NCBI GenBank assembly: GCA_000163695.1
Contig: GG774889.1
Coordinates: forward strand, 1,312,324 to 1,376,323
Direction: 5' to 3'
Origin: Bacteroidetes oral taxon 274 str. F0058
GTDB taxonomy: Bacteria > Bacteroidota > Bacteroidia > Bacteroidales > Paludibacteraceae
Length of the DNA: 64,000 bases
Shown here: positions 8,732 to 17,191 of the stretch, piece by piece
Position numbering within the stretch: position 1 is the stretch's first letter
Layout of the letters: each line of letters begins with the position of its first letter
Notes under the pieces: model-generated
The model's database searches: none
The model's input: the letters and a program-made list of their open reading frames with translations, nothing else
What the model was told of the DNA's origin: nothing
Program-made: the position numbers and the translations under genes

Positions 8732-10159
8732 ATGAAGTCGTATAAAACTCTAATATTCATAATAGTTGTAATCGTATTGCTCGCTGCCGTTTGTCTGCTT
8801 TTCCCCTCCGACGGCGTACCATTTCTGGGCAGACGGCTGTTTTTCCCCACGCTAAAAGAGGTACTATCGCCCGAAAAGTCGGTATCCGTCGACGAAAAGA
8901 TGCGTGCTTTGGAAGAGAGTATCAAGATGCAGGCTATCACCGACTCCATCAACACCGCACGCGAGACGGCAAGGCAAGACTCGATACGCTTCTACAAAAA
9001 ATTTTTCACCACACACTCGGCTCGTTTCTATCTGCCTGCAGACGATTATTCGTTTTTCGACACGCTTTTCGAGGCAATGGAGCAGTGCAAGACAGACAGT
9101 TCTATCGTCCACATACTACACTACGGCGACTCGCAGATAGAAGAAGACCGCATATCGTCATACATACGTCAGAGGCTGCAAGAACAGTTCGGCGGTATGG
9201 GAGCGGGACTGTTACCCGTTATGCAGCCGATACCTTCGGCGTCGGTAGGTCAGAGTGCTTCGGGGGCAATGGAGCGTTATATCATTGCAGGAATGCACCA
9301 AAACCGTGCTCCTTCGAACCGATACGGTATTCTCGGGCAGTTTGCCATAATGTCGGGAAACGGCTCTATATCTATCCGTTCGCAGAATTATAGCCGCACA
9401 CAAGACAACGTAAAAAAATGGAACGTGGTTCGCCTCTTTGTCGGCACCAACACAACACCGCTGTCGGCAACGCTCATATCGGGCAAATACTCCAAGACGA
9501 AAAGTATCGATGCTCCGAAATCGTCTCCGACGGCACTGACGTGGTATCTACCCAGCCCGACAAAACAGATAACCATCAACCTGACAGGCAATGCCGAGCT
9601 ATCGGCAGTGTCTCTCGACGGGCACTACGGAGTCAATGTAGATAATATCCCGATACGCGGCTCGTCGGGTACGTTTTTCTCACAGATAGACGACAACAGT
9701 ATCTCTCTCACTGCCAAGACACTGAACGTAAGGCTCGTTATGCTCGAGTTCGGAGGTAATATGATGCCATCAATCACACAAAACAATATCCAAAACTATA
9801 TGGATATACTCGCCCGCCAGATAAACTACTTCCAAAAGATATGCCCGAAAGCTAAGGTAATACTGATAGGTCCTGCCGATATGAGTACCAAAATTCGCGG
9901 TAGCTTGCAGACATATCCGTTGCTACCCACTCTTGTGGAGGAGATGAAGAACACGGCTCTTGCCTCCGGAGCAGGCTTTTGGGATATGTACGAGGTGATG
10001 GGAGGCGAAAACTCTATGATACAGTGGGTAAAAAACAACCCCGCACTCGCCGCTCCCGACTATATACATTTCACTCCACGCGGAGCCGACCGTATAGCGG
10101 AGATGTTCTACGAAAGCCTCAATAATTACTACGAATACTACAAAATGCGAAAAAAATGA
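8732..10159 (+). CDS. Membrane-anchored SGNH/GDSL hydrolase
   Basis: 475 residues. One N-terminal hydrophobic segment (about 5-25) probably anchors it with the bulk in the periplasm. SGNH block I is HYGDSQIEEDR (nucleophile Ser134); the Asp-His pair of block V is DYIHFTPRG near the C-terminus (Asp443, His446). These predict an esterase or O-acyltransferase partner acting on a glycan or cell-wall polymer. The substrate cannot be read from sequence. The next gene overlaps by 4 nt (ATGA) and encodes a second SGNH protein, so the pair is translationally coupled. In other Bacteroidota such pairs often sit beside an MBOAT O-acyltransferase, which is absent here. Confidence 0.85.
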   Translation: MKSYKTLIFIIVVIVLLAAVCLLFPSDGVPFLGRRLFFPTLKEVLSPEKSVSVDEKMRALEESIKMQAITDSINTARETARQDSIRFYKKFFTTHSARFYLPADDYSFFDTLFEAMEQCKTDSSIVHILHYGDSQIEEDRISSYIRQRLQEQFGGMGAGLLPVMQPIPSASVGQSASGAMERYIIAGMHQNRAPSNRYGILGQFAIMSGNGSISIRSQNYSRTQDNVKKWNVVRLFVGTNTTPLSATLISGKYSKTKSIDAPKSSPTALTWYLPSPTKQITINLTGNAELSAVSLDGHYGVNVDNIPIRGSSGTFFSQIDDNSISLTAKTLNVRLVMLEFGGNMMPSITQNNIQNYMDILARQINYFQKICPKAKVILIGPADMSTKIRGSLQTYPLLPTLVEEMKNTALASGAGFWDMYEVMGGENSMIQWVKNNPALAAPDYIHFTPRGADRIAEMFYESLNNYYEYYKMRKK

Positions 10160-11436
10160 CCTCCAATACAAAAACGATTTACTCTGCTCTTATATATATA
10201 TTATTTCTGCCGACAATACTCGCCGCCCAGTCTTGGTTGCCCGTACCGATAGAGATACCCGAATATAACTTTTTGGAAGACAGCAAGAACACCCTTGTCG
10301 TGCCTCACAAGGGCGACTCCACTTTGCTTAACAACTTCTTTGCTCGCTACGACACACTGCTCCGAGAGCACAAAGGTAAACTGAACATAGTACACATAGG
10401 CGGTTCGCACGTACAGGCAGGCGTACTGACCGACCAAATAAGGCTTAACCTGAACAATAACGATTTTTCGGCGGCACGCGGATACATTTTCCCATATAAA
10501 GTAGCCCGTACCAACAATCCGCACTCTTACTCGGTATCGTACAACGGCAGGTGGCGTACGGAACGTTGTGTAAAACGCACACACGACGTAGAGCTCGGAG
10601 TAGGCGGCATCGCCGTATATACCGATGATGTAGACGCCGATATAAAAATAAGCCTGCCACAGACAAAGAGCATTGTCAAGAGTTACTATCAACGAATAAA
10701 ATTGCTCGGGTACGTCAAAGACGGTGCCGATTGGGCAGTGATGCCGGTAATAAAGACAAATAACGGACTAAATCAAATATTTTATCCAAACTACGACTAT
10801 GTCGACAACAGCCATTACACATTCGATTTGCGGGGCAATTACACCGAGTTCAACATATATTTCCAGCAACTCGATACGGTAATACATACGTTCGTGGTTA
10901 CAGGTTTCGTGCTCGAAAACGACGAACCGGGTATTGTCTACCACGCAATCGGCACGAACGGAGCTGCCGTACCGTCGTACCTCGGCTGCGAACGCTTCGA
11001 CAGCGAAATATCGGTGCTTGCTCCCGATATGGTAGTATTCGGTATTGGTATCAACGATGCCGTGCCGACAGACTTCGATGTAGAGGCATTCAAAAACAAT
11101 TACAATACACTGATGGCAAAGATACGTAAGTCTTCGCCCAACTGCGTCTTCGTATTCATCACCAACAACGACTCGTACAGGAAGGTACGCCGTCGTCGGT
11201 ACGCCCCGAACTCGAATGCCGTCAAGGTACAGAAAGCTATGTACGAACTTGCGATACAAAACCGTGGGGCGGTATTCGACCAGTTCGAACTTATGGGCGG
11301 TCTGCGGTCGATGCGTAAGTGGCAGGCGGCAAAGATGGCAAAAAGAGATTTGATACACTTTACACCCAAGGGCTACCAACTGCTTGGCGACCTGTTTTAC
11401 AACGCCTTCATAAATTATTATCTGGGATTGAGGTAA
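10156..11436 (+). CDS. Secreted SGNH/GDSL hydrolase-like protein
   Basis: 426 residues with a signal peptide (about 1-25, ending LAAQ). Block I is VHIGGSHVQAG with Ser84, where the usual GDS is GGS. Block V is RDLIHFTPKGY (Asp398, His401). The middle VVFGIGINDAV supplies a GxN-type block III. All three core elements are present though block I is atypical. Probably acts with the preceding protein on the same periplasmic polymer. The ATG overlaps the preceding stop (ATGA). Next comes a separate promoter for the DPP5 gene. Confidence 0.83.
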   Translation: MTSNTKTIYSALIYILFLPTILAAQSWLPVPIEIPEYNFLEDSKNTLVVPHKGDSTLLNNFFARYDTLLREHKGKLNIVHIGGSHVQAGVLTDQIRLNLNNNDFSAARGYIFPYKVARTNNPHSYSVSYNGRWRTERCVKRTHDVELGVGGIAVYTDDVDADIKISLPQTKSIVKSYYQRIKLLGYVKDGADWAVMPVIKTNNGLNQIFYPNYDYVDNSHYTFDLRGNYTEFNIYFQQLDTVIHTFVVTGFVLENDEPGIVYHAIGTNGAAVPSYLGCERFDSEISVLAPDMVVFGIGINDAVPTDFDVEAFKNNYNTLMAKIRKSSPNCVFVFITNNDSYRKVRRRRYAPNSNAVKVQKAMYELAIQNRGAVFDQFELMGGLRSMRKWQAAKMAKRDLIHFTPKGYQLLGDLFYNAFINYYLGLR

Positions 11437-11444
11437 TTTTTTTG

Positions 11445-11452
11445 TAACTTTG
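11445..11452 (+). promoter_or_regulatory. -7 box for the DPP5-like gene
   Basis: TAACTTTG, 55 nt above the ATG at 11508 and only 8 nt after the SGNH stop codon. Confidence 0.55.
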
Positions 11453-11507
11453 TAGGCAATTTGGTCAGCGAACACATCAATTGAGAAAAACAAAAAAAGT
11501 AATTAAT

Positions 11508-13622
11508 ATGAATTTCTTAAAAACATTATCGATTATGGCATTAGCCTTAGGATTGGTTGCCTGCGGCAACAAAAAGACAGATGCCGACGGGAAAGGCGCT
11601 CCGATGATAGAGAAGTCGGACATCAAAGTAGATGGCGGTCTGATGACACCCGAAGTACTATGGGCTTTTGGGCGTCTGAGCGATGCAAAAGTATCGGCAG
11701 ACGGCAAAAAAATCGTTTACGGCGTATCGTATTACAGCGTAGAGCAAAACAAGAGCAATCGCGAACTGTTCGTCGTCAACACCGACGGTTCCGACAACAA
11801 GCAGATAACCCGCACCGCCAAGTCGGAGAACGCTGCCAAGTGGGTCAAAAACGATTCTCGGATAGCATTCCTATCCTCAGAGAGCGGCTCGTCGCAGATT
11901 TGGGAGATGAACCCCGACGGTAGCGACCGCACACAAATAACCGACCGCGAGGGTGGTATCAACGACTTCATCTATTCGCCCGACAACAAAAAGATACTGT
12001 TCGTTGCCGACGTAAAATACGGCGAACGCACATCGGACATATATCCCGACCTGCCTCAGGCAACAGGTATGATAATAGACGACCTTATGTACAAACATTG
12101 GGACGAGTGGGTACAGAGCGTACCGCATCCTTTCGTGGCAGACTTCGACGGCAAAGCCATTAGCAACGAAAAGGATTTGCTGCAAGGCGAACCGTACGAA
12201 AGTCCGATGAAGCCATTCGGCGGAGCCGAACAACTTGCTTGGAGCCCCGACAGTAAATATATCGCCTACACCTGCCGCAAAAAGACGGGAATCGAATATG
12301 CCGTCTCGACCAATTCGGACATATTCCTCTACGACGTAGCACAGGGAAAAACGGTACAAAACATATCGGAAGGTATGCCCGGCTACGACATCAATCCGCA
12401 GTTCTCGCACGACGGTAAATCGCTGGCATTCTTATCTATGCAGAACGACGGCTGCGAGTCGGACAAGAACCGTCTGGTAATAATAGACCTCACCAACAAC
12501 CAACGTGCCGACTACACCGACGGCTGGGACCAAAGTGTAGAGTCGTTCGTGTGGGACAGAGACGATAAAAACATCTTCCTCATCAGTGTATGGCACGGCG
12601 AAACCCAGATATACCGAGCCGACCTGAAAGAGAAAAAAATATCGCGTATAACCGACGGACAGCACGACTACGAAGCCGTAGCTCTCGCAGGCGACCGCCT
12701 GATAGGTACTCGGCACTCGATGCAGATGCCAAACGAGATATATTCGATAGACCCCGTTAGCGGCAAGCAAACTCAGATAACGTTCGAAAACAAACATATC
12801 CTCGACCAGTTGAAGATAGCCGACGTCAAACCACGTTGGATAAAGACTACCGACAAACAGGATATGCTGGCTTGGGTGATATATCCGCCCGACTTCGACC
12901 CGACGAAGAAATATCCCACTCTGCTCTACTGCCAAGGCGGACCGCAGTCGCCCGTAAGTCAATTTTGGAGCTACCGTTGGAACTTCCAGATAATGGCAGC
13001 CAATGGATATATCGTGGTTGCTCCCAACCGTCGCGGACTCTATGGCTTCGGGCAGAAGTGGCTCGAACAGATAAGCGGCGACTACGGCGGACAGAATATG
13101 AAAGACTACCTGTCGGCTATCGACGACGTATGCAAAGAGAGCTATGTCGACAAAGACCGTCTGGGCTGTGTGGGAGCGTCGTACGGCGGATTCTCGGTAT
13201 ATTGGCTTGCAGGTCATCATCAGAAACGATTCAAGGCATTCATAGCTCACGACGGTATGTTCAACTTCGAACAACAATACCTCGAAACTGAAGAGATGTG
13301 GTTCGTAAACTGGGATCTCGGAGGTGCCTATTGGGAAAAAAACAACGCCATAGCCCAACGCAGCTACCAAAACTCGCCACATAAGTTCGTAGACAAATGG
13401 GATACGCCGATACTTGTAATTCACGGCGAAAAAGATTACCGCATACTTGCCTCGCAGGGTATGGCTGCCTTTAATGCCGCCAAACTACGCGGAGTACCCG
13501 CCGAACTGCTCATATTCCCCGACGAAAACCATTGGGTACTCAAACCGCAGAACGGCATACTGTGGCAACGCACATTCTTCAAATGGCTCGACAAATGGCT
13601 GAAAACCCCGAATGCACAGTAA
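11508..13622 (+). CDS. S9 family dipeptidyl-peptidase, DPP5-like
   Basis: 704 residues. The N-terminus MNFLKTLSIMALALGLVACG carries a lipobox (LVAC), so it is probably a lipoprotein or is exported. Residues ~50-430 are a TolB/WD40-like seven-blade propeller (repeated PDG/SPD motifs). The C-terminal alpha/beta hydrolase holds Ser558 in GASYGGF, Asp643 in HGEKDY and His675 in DENHW. The stretches VLWAFGRL and IDDLMYKHWDEWV resemble DPP5 of Porphyromonas, which removes dipeptides with hydrophobic or Ala P1 residues for amino-acid feeding. I chose 11508 because it yields a clean signal sequence. Its last 179 codons and its terminator are duplicated at 31425-32024. Confidence 0.92.
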   Translation: MNFLKTLSIMALALGLVACGNKKTDADGKGAPMIEKSDIKVDGGLMTPEVLWAFGRLSDAKVSADGKKIVYGVSYYSVEQNKSNRELFVVNTDGSDNKQITRTAKSENAAKWVKNDSRIAFLSSESGSSQIWEMNPDGSDRTQITDREGGINDFIYSPDNKKILFVADVKYGERTSDIYPDLPQATGMIIDDLMYKHWDEWVQSVPHPFVADFDGKAISNEKDLLQGEPYESPMKPFGGAEQLAWSPDSKYIAYTCRKKTGIEYAVSTNSDIFLYDVAQGKTVQNISEGMPGYDINPQFSHDGKSLAFLSMQNDGCESDKNRLVIIDLTNNQRADYTDGWDQSVESFVWDRDDKNIFLISVWHGETQIYRADLKEKKISRITDGQHDYEAVALAGDRLIGTRHSMQMPNEIYSIDPVSGKQTQITFENKHILDQLKIADVKPRWIKTTDKQDMLAWVIYPPDFDPTKKYPTLLYCQGGPQSPVSQFWSYRWNFQIMAANGYIVVAPNRRGLYGFGQKWLEQISGDYGGQNMKDYLSAIDDVCKESYVDKDRLGCVGASYGGFSVYWLAGHHQKRFKAFIAHDGMFNFEQQYLETEEMWFVNWDLGGAYWEKNNAIAQRSYQNSPHKFVDKWDTPILVIHGEKDYRILASQGMAAFNAAKLRGVPAELLIFPDENHWVLKPQNGILWQRTFFKWLDKWLKTPNAQ

Positions 13623-13639
13623 CAACCCATCGGCAATAG

Positions 13640-13682
13640 AAAAAAGCGTAGCTGTTTCGTATAAAAACGGGTACGCTTTTTT
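13640..13682 (+). terminator. Intrinsic terminator of DPP5 gene
   Basis: AAAAAGCGTA pairs with TACGCTTTTT across a ~21-nt loop. The same hairpin, slightly diverged, follows the duplicated gene fragment at 31982-32024. Confidence 0.75.
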
Positions 13683-13691
13683 AATAACTTG

Positions 13692-13757
13692 CTCGGAGGA
13701 GATAACTACCCTCTACGAAAGAGGTATAAGTCTTTCCGAATAGGTTTTATCTCCGAG
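13692..13757. other. Long nested stem-loop between convergent genes
   Basis: CTCG (13692-13695) pairs with CGAG (13754-13757). After a 3-nt bulge GAGATAA (13699-13705) pairs with TTATCTC (13747-13753). An inner hairpin CCTCT/AGAGG lies at 13710-13724. No T run follows on either strand, so it is not a plain terminator. Confidence 0.4.
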
Positions 13758-13798
13758 TGTAATCATATTATTCTATCCTCATATTCGGCAAAACCTTT

Positions 13799-14713
13799 TT
13801 ATGCTTGTTTTTTCCACCTTTTCAGATACGAGTCGAACAACTGCTTCTGCTTCGTTTTCAGCATATTTAACATTATATATATACTCTCTTCTTTGGCAAA
13901 GGCTTTGCCGTCGAAATTTTTCATAAAGAACTCGATAAGCTCTGTCGTGGGGCTATCGGGATATTTGCGCAAAAATCGCGTAAACTCGGCAAGAGTCTCG
14001 GGGGTAAATATATACGCTTCGCTTTCCTCGTCATATTCAGCAGTAGGCGTATTGTCCATTCCCAAAAGATAATCTATCTGATATGTGAAGTAACGCTCCA
14101 AGACATTTTCGAGGAGTGCGGTGTTCGGATGTTTACGCAAGAAGCCCTCCCAGACGACAATTCGCTCGCCCAAATCTTCAAAAGATATTGACAAGCCCGC
14201 ATCTGCCTGATACAATACGGCATCTTCTTCCCGTAATATTTTCAGATAATCGTAAAAATCTGCCGTTACATATTTGGCAAAAATATTGTAATAAAAATAG
14301 GGCTGTGTACGTATCTCAACATACCCTTCACCCAATTCCCAAAAATAGAGTCCGTATCTGTCCATATCCCTTTCTTTGGCAGTCATTACTTTGGAAGAGA
14401 TTTCGTTCAAAGAGTAAAAATTGTCGGTATACCAAGAGTCTTCTCTATTGATACAATCGATGATTTTCTGATTCTCTTTCAGGTAAGACAAATACAATTG
14501 ATTGGCTTTTTTTGGGGTGGTCTTTTGTAGTTTTTTTATTACCTCGCCTTTCAATGCTTCGAACTGTCGGTAGCAGGCAAGAGTAGTATCCTTGCTTTTA
14601 TCGGCAGTCTGTATGGCAGTGTTTGCAACGGTTGCTTTTTGCGAGTAGGCAGATGACGTATCTGTCATCAACAACATCATACTCAAAATAGATATTACAA
14701 AAATCTTTTTCAT
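13799..14713 (-). CDS. Hypothetical exported protein
   Basis: 304 residues from the Met at 14713, chosen because it begins a typical signal peptide (MKKIFVISILSMMLLMTDTSSAYS). The mature part is helical, rich in Tyr/Phe/Glu, with repeated short segments such as FTYQIDYLLGMDN and FLRKYPDSPTTELIEFFMKNF that recall TPR-like helices. No family recognised. Its own upstream neighbour on the same strand is the membrane protein at 14750 (36 nt away), suggesting co-expression. Confidence 0.75.
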   Translation of the reverse strand: MKKIFVISILSMMLLMTDTSSAYSQKATVANTAIQTADKSKDTTLACYRQFEALKGEVIKKLQKTTPKKANQLYLSYLKENQKIIDCINREDSWYTDNFYSLNEISSKVMTAKERDMDRYGLYFWELGEGYVEIRTQPYFYYNIFAKYVTADFYDYLKILREEDAVLYQADAGLSISFEDLGERIVVWEGFLRKHPNTALLENVLERYFTYQIDYLLGMDNTPTAEYDEESEAYIFTPETLAEFTRFLRKYPDSPTTELIEFFMKNFDGKAFAKEESIYIMLNMLKTKQKQLFDSYLKRWKKQA

Positions 14714-14749
14714 AAAATCAATCCTATTAGTTGACAATAATCAATAATC

Positions 14750-15652
14750 TCATTTGTCGGGCTCAATATCCTTTTGTTCTCCTCGCTGTTTCTTACGCGA
14801 CGACATAAATAGCAGTATGCCCAAAGTAACGACGAGTGCCGCCAGTATCATCAGCATCTCGGTTTTGTAGTCGAGCGGATGTACCCATATCTCTTTGAAT
14901 ACATCGTGTCTGCCAAGCACTTCGACAAAAGTCCAAAACACTATTACCGTCGGTATGGAGTATCTGATGGCATAACCCCACGACGATATTTTGATAAGGC
15001 GTGCCATCATAAAAAACGAGCCGATAAGGCAGGCTACGGCAATACCGATGGTAACGGGATGACGGTCGCCGAGAAAATTTTCGTCGTAGGCAAACATCAG
15101 CAGCAGATAACTCGTCCACAATATCATATTCATCTCCATAAATGTTACCAACGATGTGTTGCGTGTTATCGGTTTTATCTCGACACGCGTCTTGCTTTTT
15201 TTGAAGAATACCTTTTGCAGATAGTTGAAAAAATCGCAACCGCTCTTGATGCTAAACAGATACAGGAACATAAACATCACCCAGAATCCTACGGACGAAG
15301 GTAGCATAAGATATTCGGGCTTGGTAATCACTTCGCCGGCAGCATTGAGTAGCGGCTGTACGTCGAGACGATGAGCGAAGTAAACATATCCGAACTCTAT
15401 CCAGCCTGTCCAGAAGAGCAATGCTCCGAACATACCGAACAAAGTCTGACGTGTGTCGCCATTGGCAAACACCCCTACGATAGTGAGTACAAGACCGACA
15501 GCACCCATAGCGAAAGCCGAATAATAGAGCTGTTGGTGTGTGAGGAAATGCTCCATAAGTATCATCAGAGCGTGCCCGAGAGGCATCGTAAAAAGCACTA
15601 TGAAGAACGATAGTGACCCGACGAGTATAGATTTTCTATTTACTTTATTCAT
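14750..15652 (-). CDS. Hypothetical integral membrane protein
   Basis: 300 residues with about seven or eight hydrophobic helices, for example MNKVNRKSILVGSLSFFIVL at the start and LMILAALVVTLGILLFM near the end. The C-terminal tail is highly charged (SSRKKQRGEQKDIEPDK) and probably cytoplasmic. Conserved-looking polar residues within helices include GHALMILMEHFLTHQQ. I do not recognise the family. Probably transcribed together with the exported protein downstream. Confidence 0.75.
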   Translation of the reverse strand: MNKVNRKSILVGSLSFFIVLFTMPLGHALMILMEHFLTHQQLYYSAFAMGAVGLVLTIVGVFANGDTRQTLFGMFGALLFWTGWIEFGYVYFAHRLDVQPLLNAAGEVITKPEYLMLPSSVGFWVMFMFLYLFSIKSGCDFFNYLQKVFFKKSKTRVEIKPITRNTSLVTFMEMNMILWTSYLLLMFAYDENFLGDRHPVTIGIAVACLIGSFFMMARLIKISSWGYAIRYSIPTVIVFWTFVEVLGRHDVFKEIWVHPLDYKTEMLMILAALVVTLGILLFMSSRKKQRGEQKDIEPDK

Positions 15653-15739
15653 TGCAATTTATTATTATAATTAAGTTATTAAAAATTTGTATCTTTTTCT
15701 GTACAATCAGCCATTCAGCGAGGAAAAGACGCCGTTTTT

Positions 15740-16345
15740 CTATTTGGCAAGAGATTGCAGGCGGGCGATATATTTGCCCAGAATATCGAACTCGATATTG
15801 ACCGTACTACCCTCTCGTATCTCTTTGAAATTGGTATGCTCGAAAGTATACGGAATGATAGCCACCTCGAAACTGTTGTCTGTCGGATTGCACACTGTCA
15901 GACTTACGCCATTGACCGTTACCGAACCTTTATCGACGGTGAAGTACCCGCGTTCGACCATCTTGCGGTCGGCTTCGTACTCGAACCGATAGTAATAGCT
16001 GCCGTTCGCTTCCTTTACGGAGCGACACACAGCCGTCTCGTCAACGTGTCCCTGGACTATATGTCCGTCGAGACGCCCGTTCATTATCATAGAGCGTTCG
16101 AGGTTCACACGGCTGCCTTCTCGGAGCAGACCGAGATTGCTGCGGTCGAGGGTTTCGCGTATCGCAGTAACGGTATATTCATCACCCGCTATATCGACTA
16201 CCGTCAGGCAGACGCCGTTGTGTGCGACGCTCTGGTCTATTTTCAGCTCGTCTGTAAACGAACACTTCAATGTTATATGTAGGTTATCTTTGTCTTTTAC
16301 AAGGCGCGTAACCACAGCAGCCTCTTCTACTATTCCCGAAAACAT
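15740..16345 (-). CDS. ribE: Riboflavin synthase, alpha chain
   Basis: Dismutates two 6,7-dimethyl-8-ribityllumazine molecules to riboflavin. 201 residues in two lumazine-binding repeats. The first starts MFSGIVEEAA with SVAHNGVCLTVV; the second begins near residue 98 (GHIVQGHVDE) with SVTVNGVSLTVC. The Met at 16345 is chosen because MFSGIVEE is the invariant start of this enzyme; the longer frame crosses the promoter. A TATCTTTG box is 30 nt upstream. No FMN riboswitch was seen in the 50-nt leader region. Confidence 0.96.
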   Translation of the reverse strand: MFSGIVEEAAVVTRLVKDKDNLHITLKCSFTDELKIDQSVAHNGVCLTVVDIAGDEYTVTAIRETLDRSNLGLLREGSRVNLERSMIMNGRLDGHIVQGHVDETAVCRSVKEANGSYYYRFEYEADRKMVERGYFTVDKGSVTVNGVSLTVCNPTDNSFEVAIIPYTFEHTNFKEIREGSTVNIEFDILGKYIARLQSLAK

Positions 16346-16374
16346 TTTTTTTCTTTTTTTAAAATTTTGAAGTG

Positions 16375-16382
16375 CAAAGATA
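16375..16382 (-). promoter_or_regulatory. -7 box for ribE
   Basis: Minus strand TATCTTTG, 30 nt above the start, immediately after the toxin gene stop codon. Confidence 0.6.
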
Positions 16383-16394
16383 ATCTTTTTATCA

Positions 16395-16685
16395 TTACAA
16401 AGGTATCTGGCGTGCACTTCTGAATCGTGCAATAGTGATGACGCCGTTATATTCGTCTATATGATAGTATAGGTAGTATTTTCCTCTCATAAGGCTACGA
16501 CGATATAGGTTCAAGTTATTATTATACTTAGCCAAGAAGTACGGATTCGCAGCTATCTCTTTCTCCAATTTCAATACTGCAGTATCTATCTTTTGCGGAT
16601 AAAGCGTGGAGCCATTTCTATCCTTCCAATAACTTAGCGTATCAACATAATCGATTTTTGCTTTATGAGCCCACTTTACTTTCAT
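16395..16685 (-). CDS. RelE/ParE-type toxin
   Basis: 96 residues, basic. The fold signature of type II toxins is visible: MKVKWAHKAKIDYVDTLSYW at the N-terminus, a central helix AVLKLEKEIAANP, then LYRRSLMRGKYYLYYHID and the closing strand ITIARFRSARQIP. Toxins of this superfamily either cut mRNA on the ribosome (RelE) or inhibit gyrase (ParE); which applies cannot be told. It overlaps the upstream antitoxin gene by 23 nt, the usual arrangement for coupled translation. Confidence 0.85.
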   Translation of the reverse strand: MKVKWAHKAKIDYVDTLSYWKDRNGSTLYPQKIDTAVLKLEKEIAANPYFLAKYNNNLNLYRRSLMRGKYYLYYHIDEYNGVITIARFRSARQIPL

Positions 16686-16926
16686 TCCTCGTGATGTTTA
16701 ATATTTCGGCTGCCTCTCTATGCACATTTTCACTATCAACTACCATTCCCTGCCGTATCTGTTCGTCGGCGATAGCGATAGCTTCGAGGTCTTCTTCGGT
16801 AAGTTCGGGGAAGACGTCGTCTACTATTTCGGTAATAGTTGCTCTCGGGCGGAGTCGCTCGAAGATAGGCTCGAAAATGGGTATATCTTTCCTGTCTATT
16901 GTGATTTTATACGTTGCCGTTTTCAT
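16663..16926 (-). CDS. Antitoxin of the RelE/ParE pair
   Basis: 87 residues from the Met at 16926 (MKTATYKITIDRK), acidic. An N-terminal strand is followed by the helical acidic section LTEEDLEAIAIADEQIRQG. No clear ribbon-helix-helix or Phd motif stands out, so the assignment rests on size, overlap with the toxin and charge. An alternative Met at 16938 would sit only about 5 nt from the predicted transcription start, so 16926 is preferred. Presumably neutralises the toxin and autoregulates the promoter at 16950. Confidence 0.75.
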   Translation of the reverse strand: MKTATYKITIDRKDIPIFEPIFERLRPRATITEIVDDVFPELTEEDLEAIAIADEQIRQGMVVDSENVHREAAEILNITRNESKVGS

Positions 16927-16949
16927 ATCTCTAATCATTTTATTTTCTG

Positions 16950-16957
16950 CAAAGGTA
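16950..16957 (-). promoter_or_regulatory. -7 box for the toxin-antitoxin operon
   Basis: Minus strand TACCTTTG, 23 nt above the preferred antitoxin start. Confidence 0.6.
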
Positions 16958-17117
16958 ACCTTTTTATTAGAACTATTGAAATAGTCTGTGATTTTTCTTT
17001 TTATCCTTTTTTAGTTTCTGATGCTATCGCTTACGAATGTTTTCTCCTTACTTTTCGCAGCAAATATAGCAAGAGTTTTTTGTCTCTCCCAAAAATCGAT
17101 AACTCAAAACTTTTTAC

Positions 17118-17125
17118 TACCTTTG
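17118..17125 (+). promoter_or_regulatory. -7 box for the MFS transporter
   Basis: TACCTTTG, 66 nt above the ATG at 17192. Confidence 0.55.
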
Positions 17126-17191
17126 CCCGACATTTTGCTGTTCATTAGTTTTCGAGACAGAATAATTAATAATAAAAACGAATTATATTTT

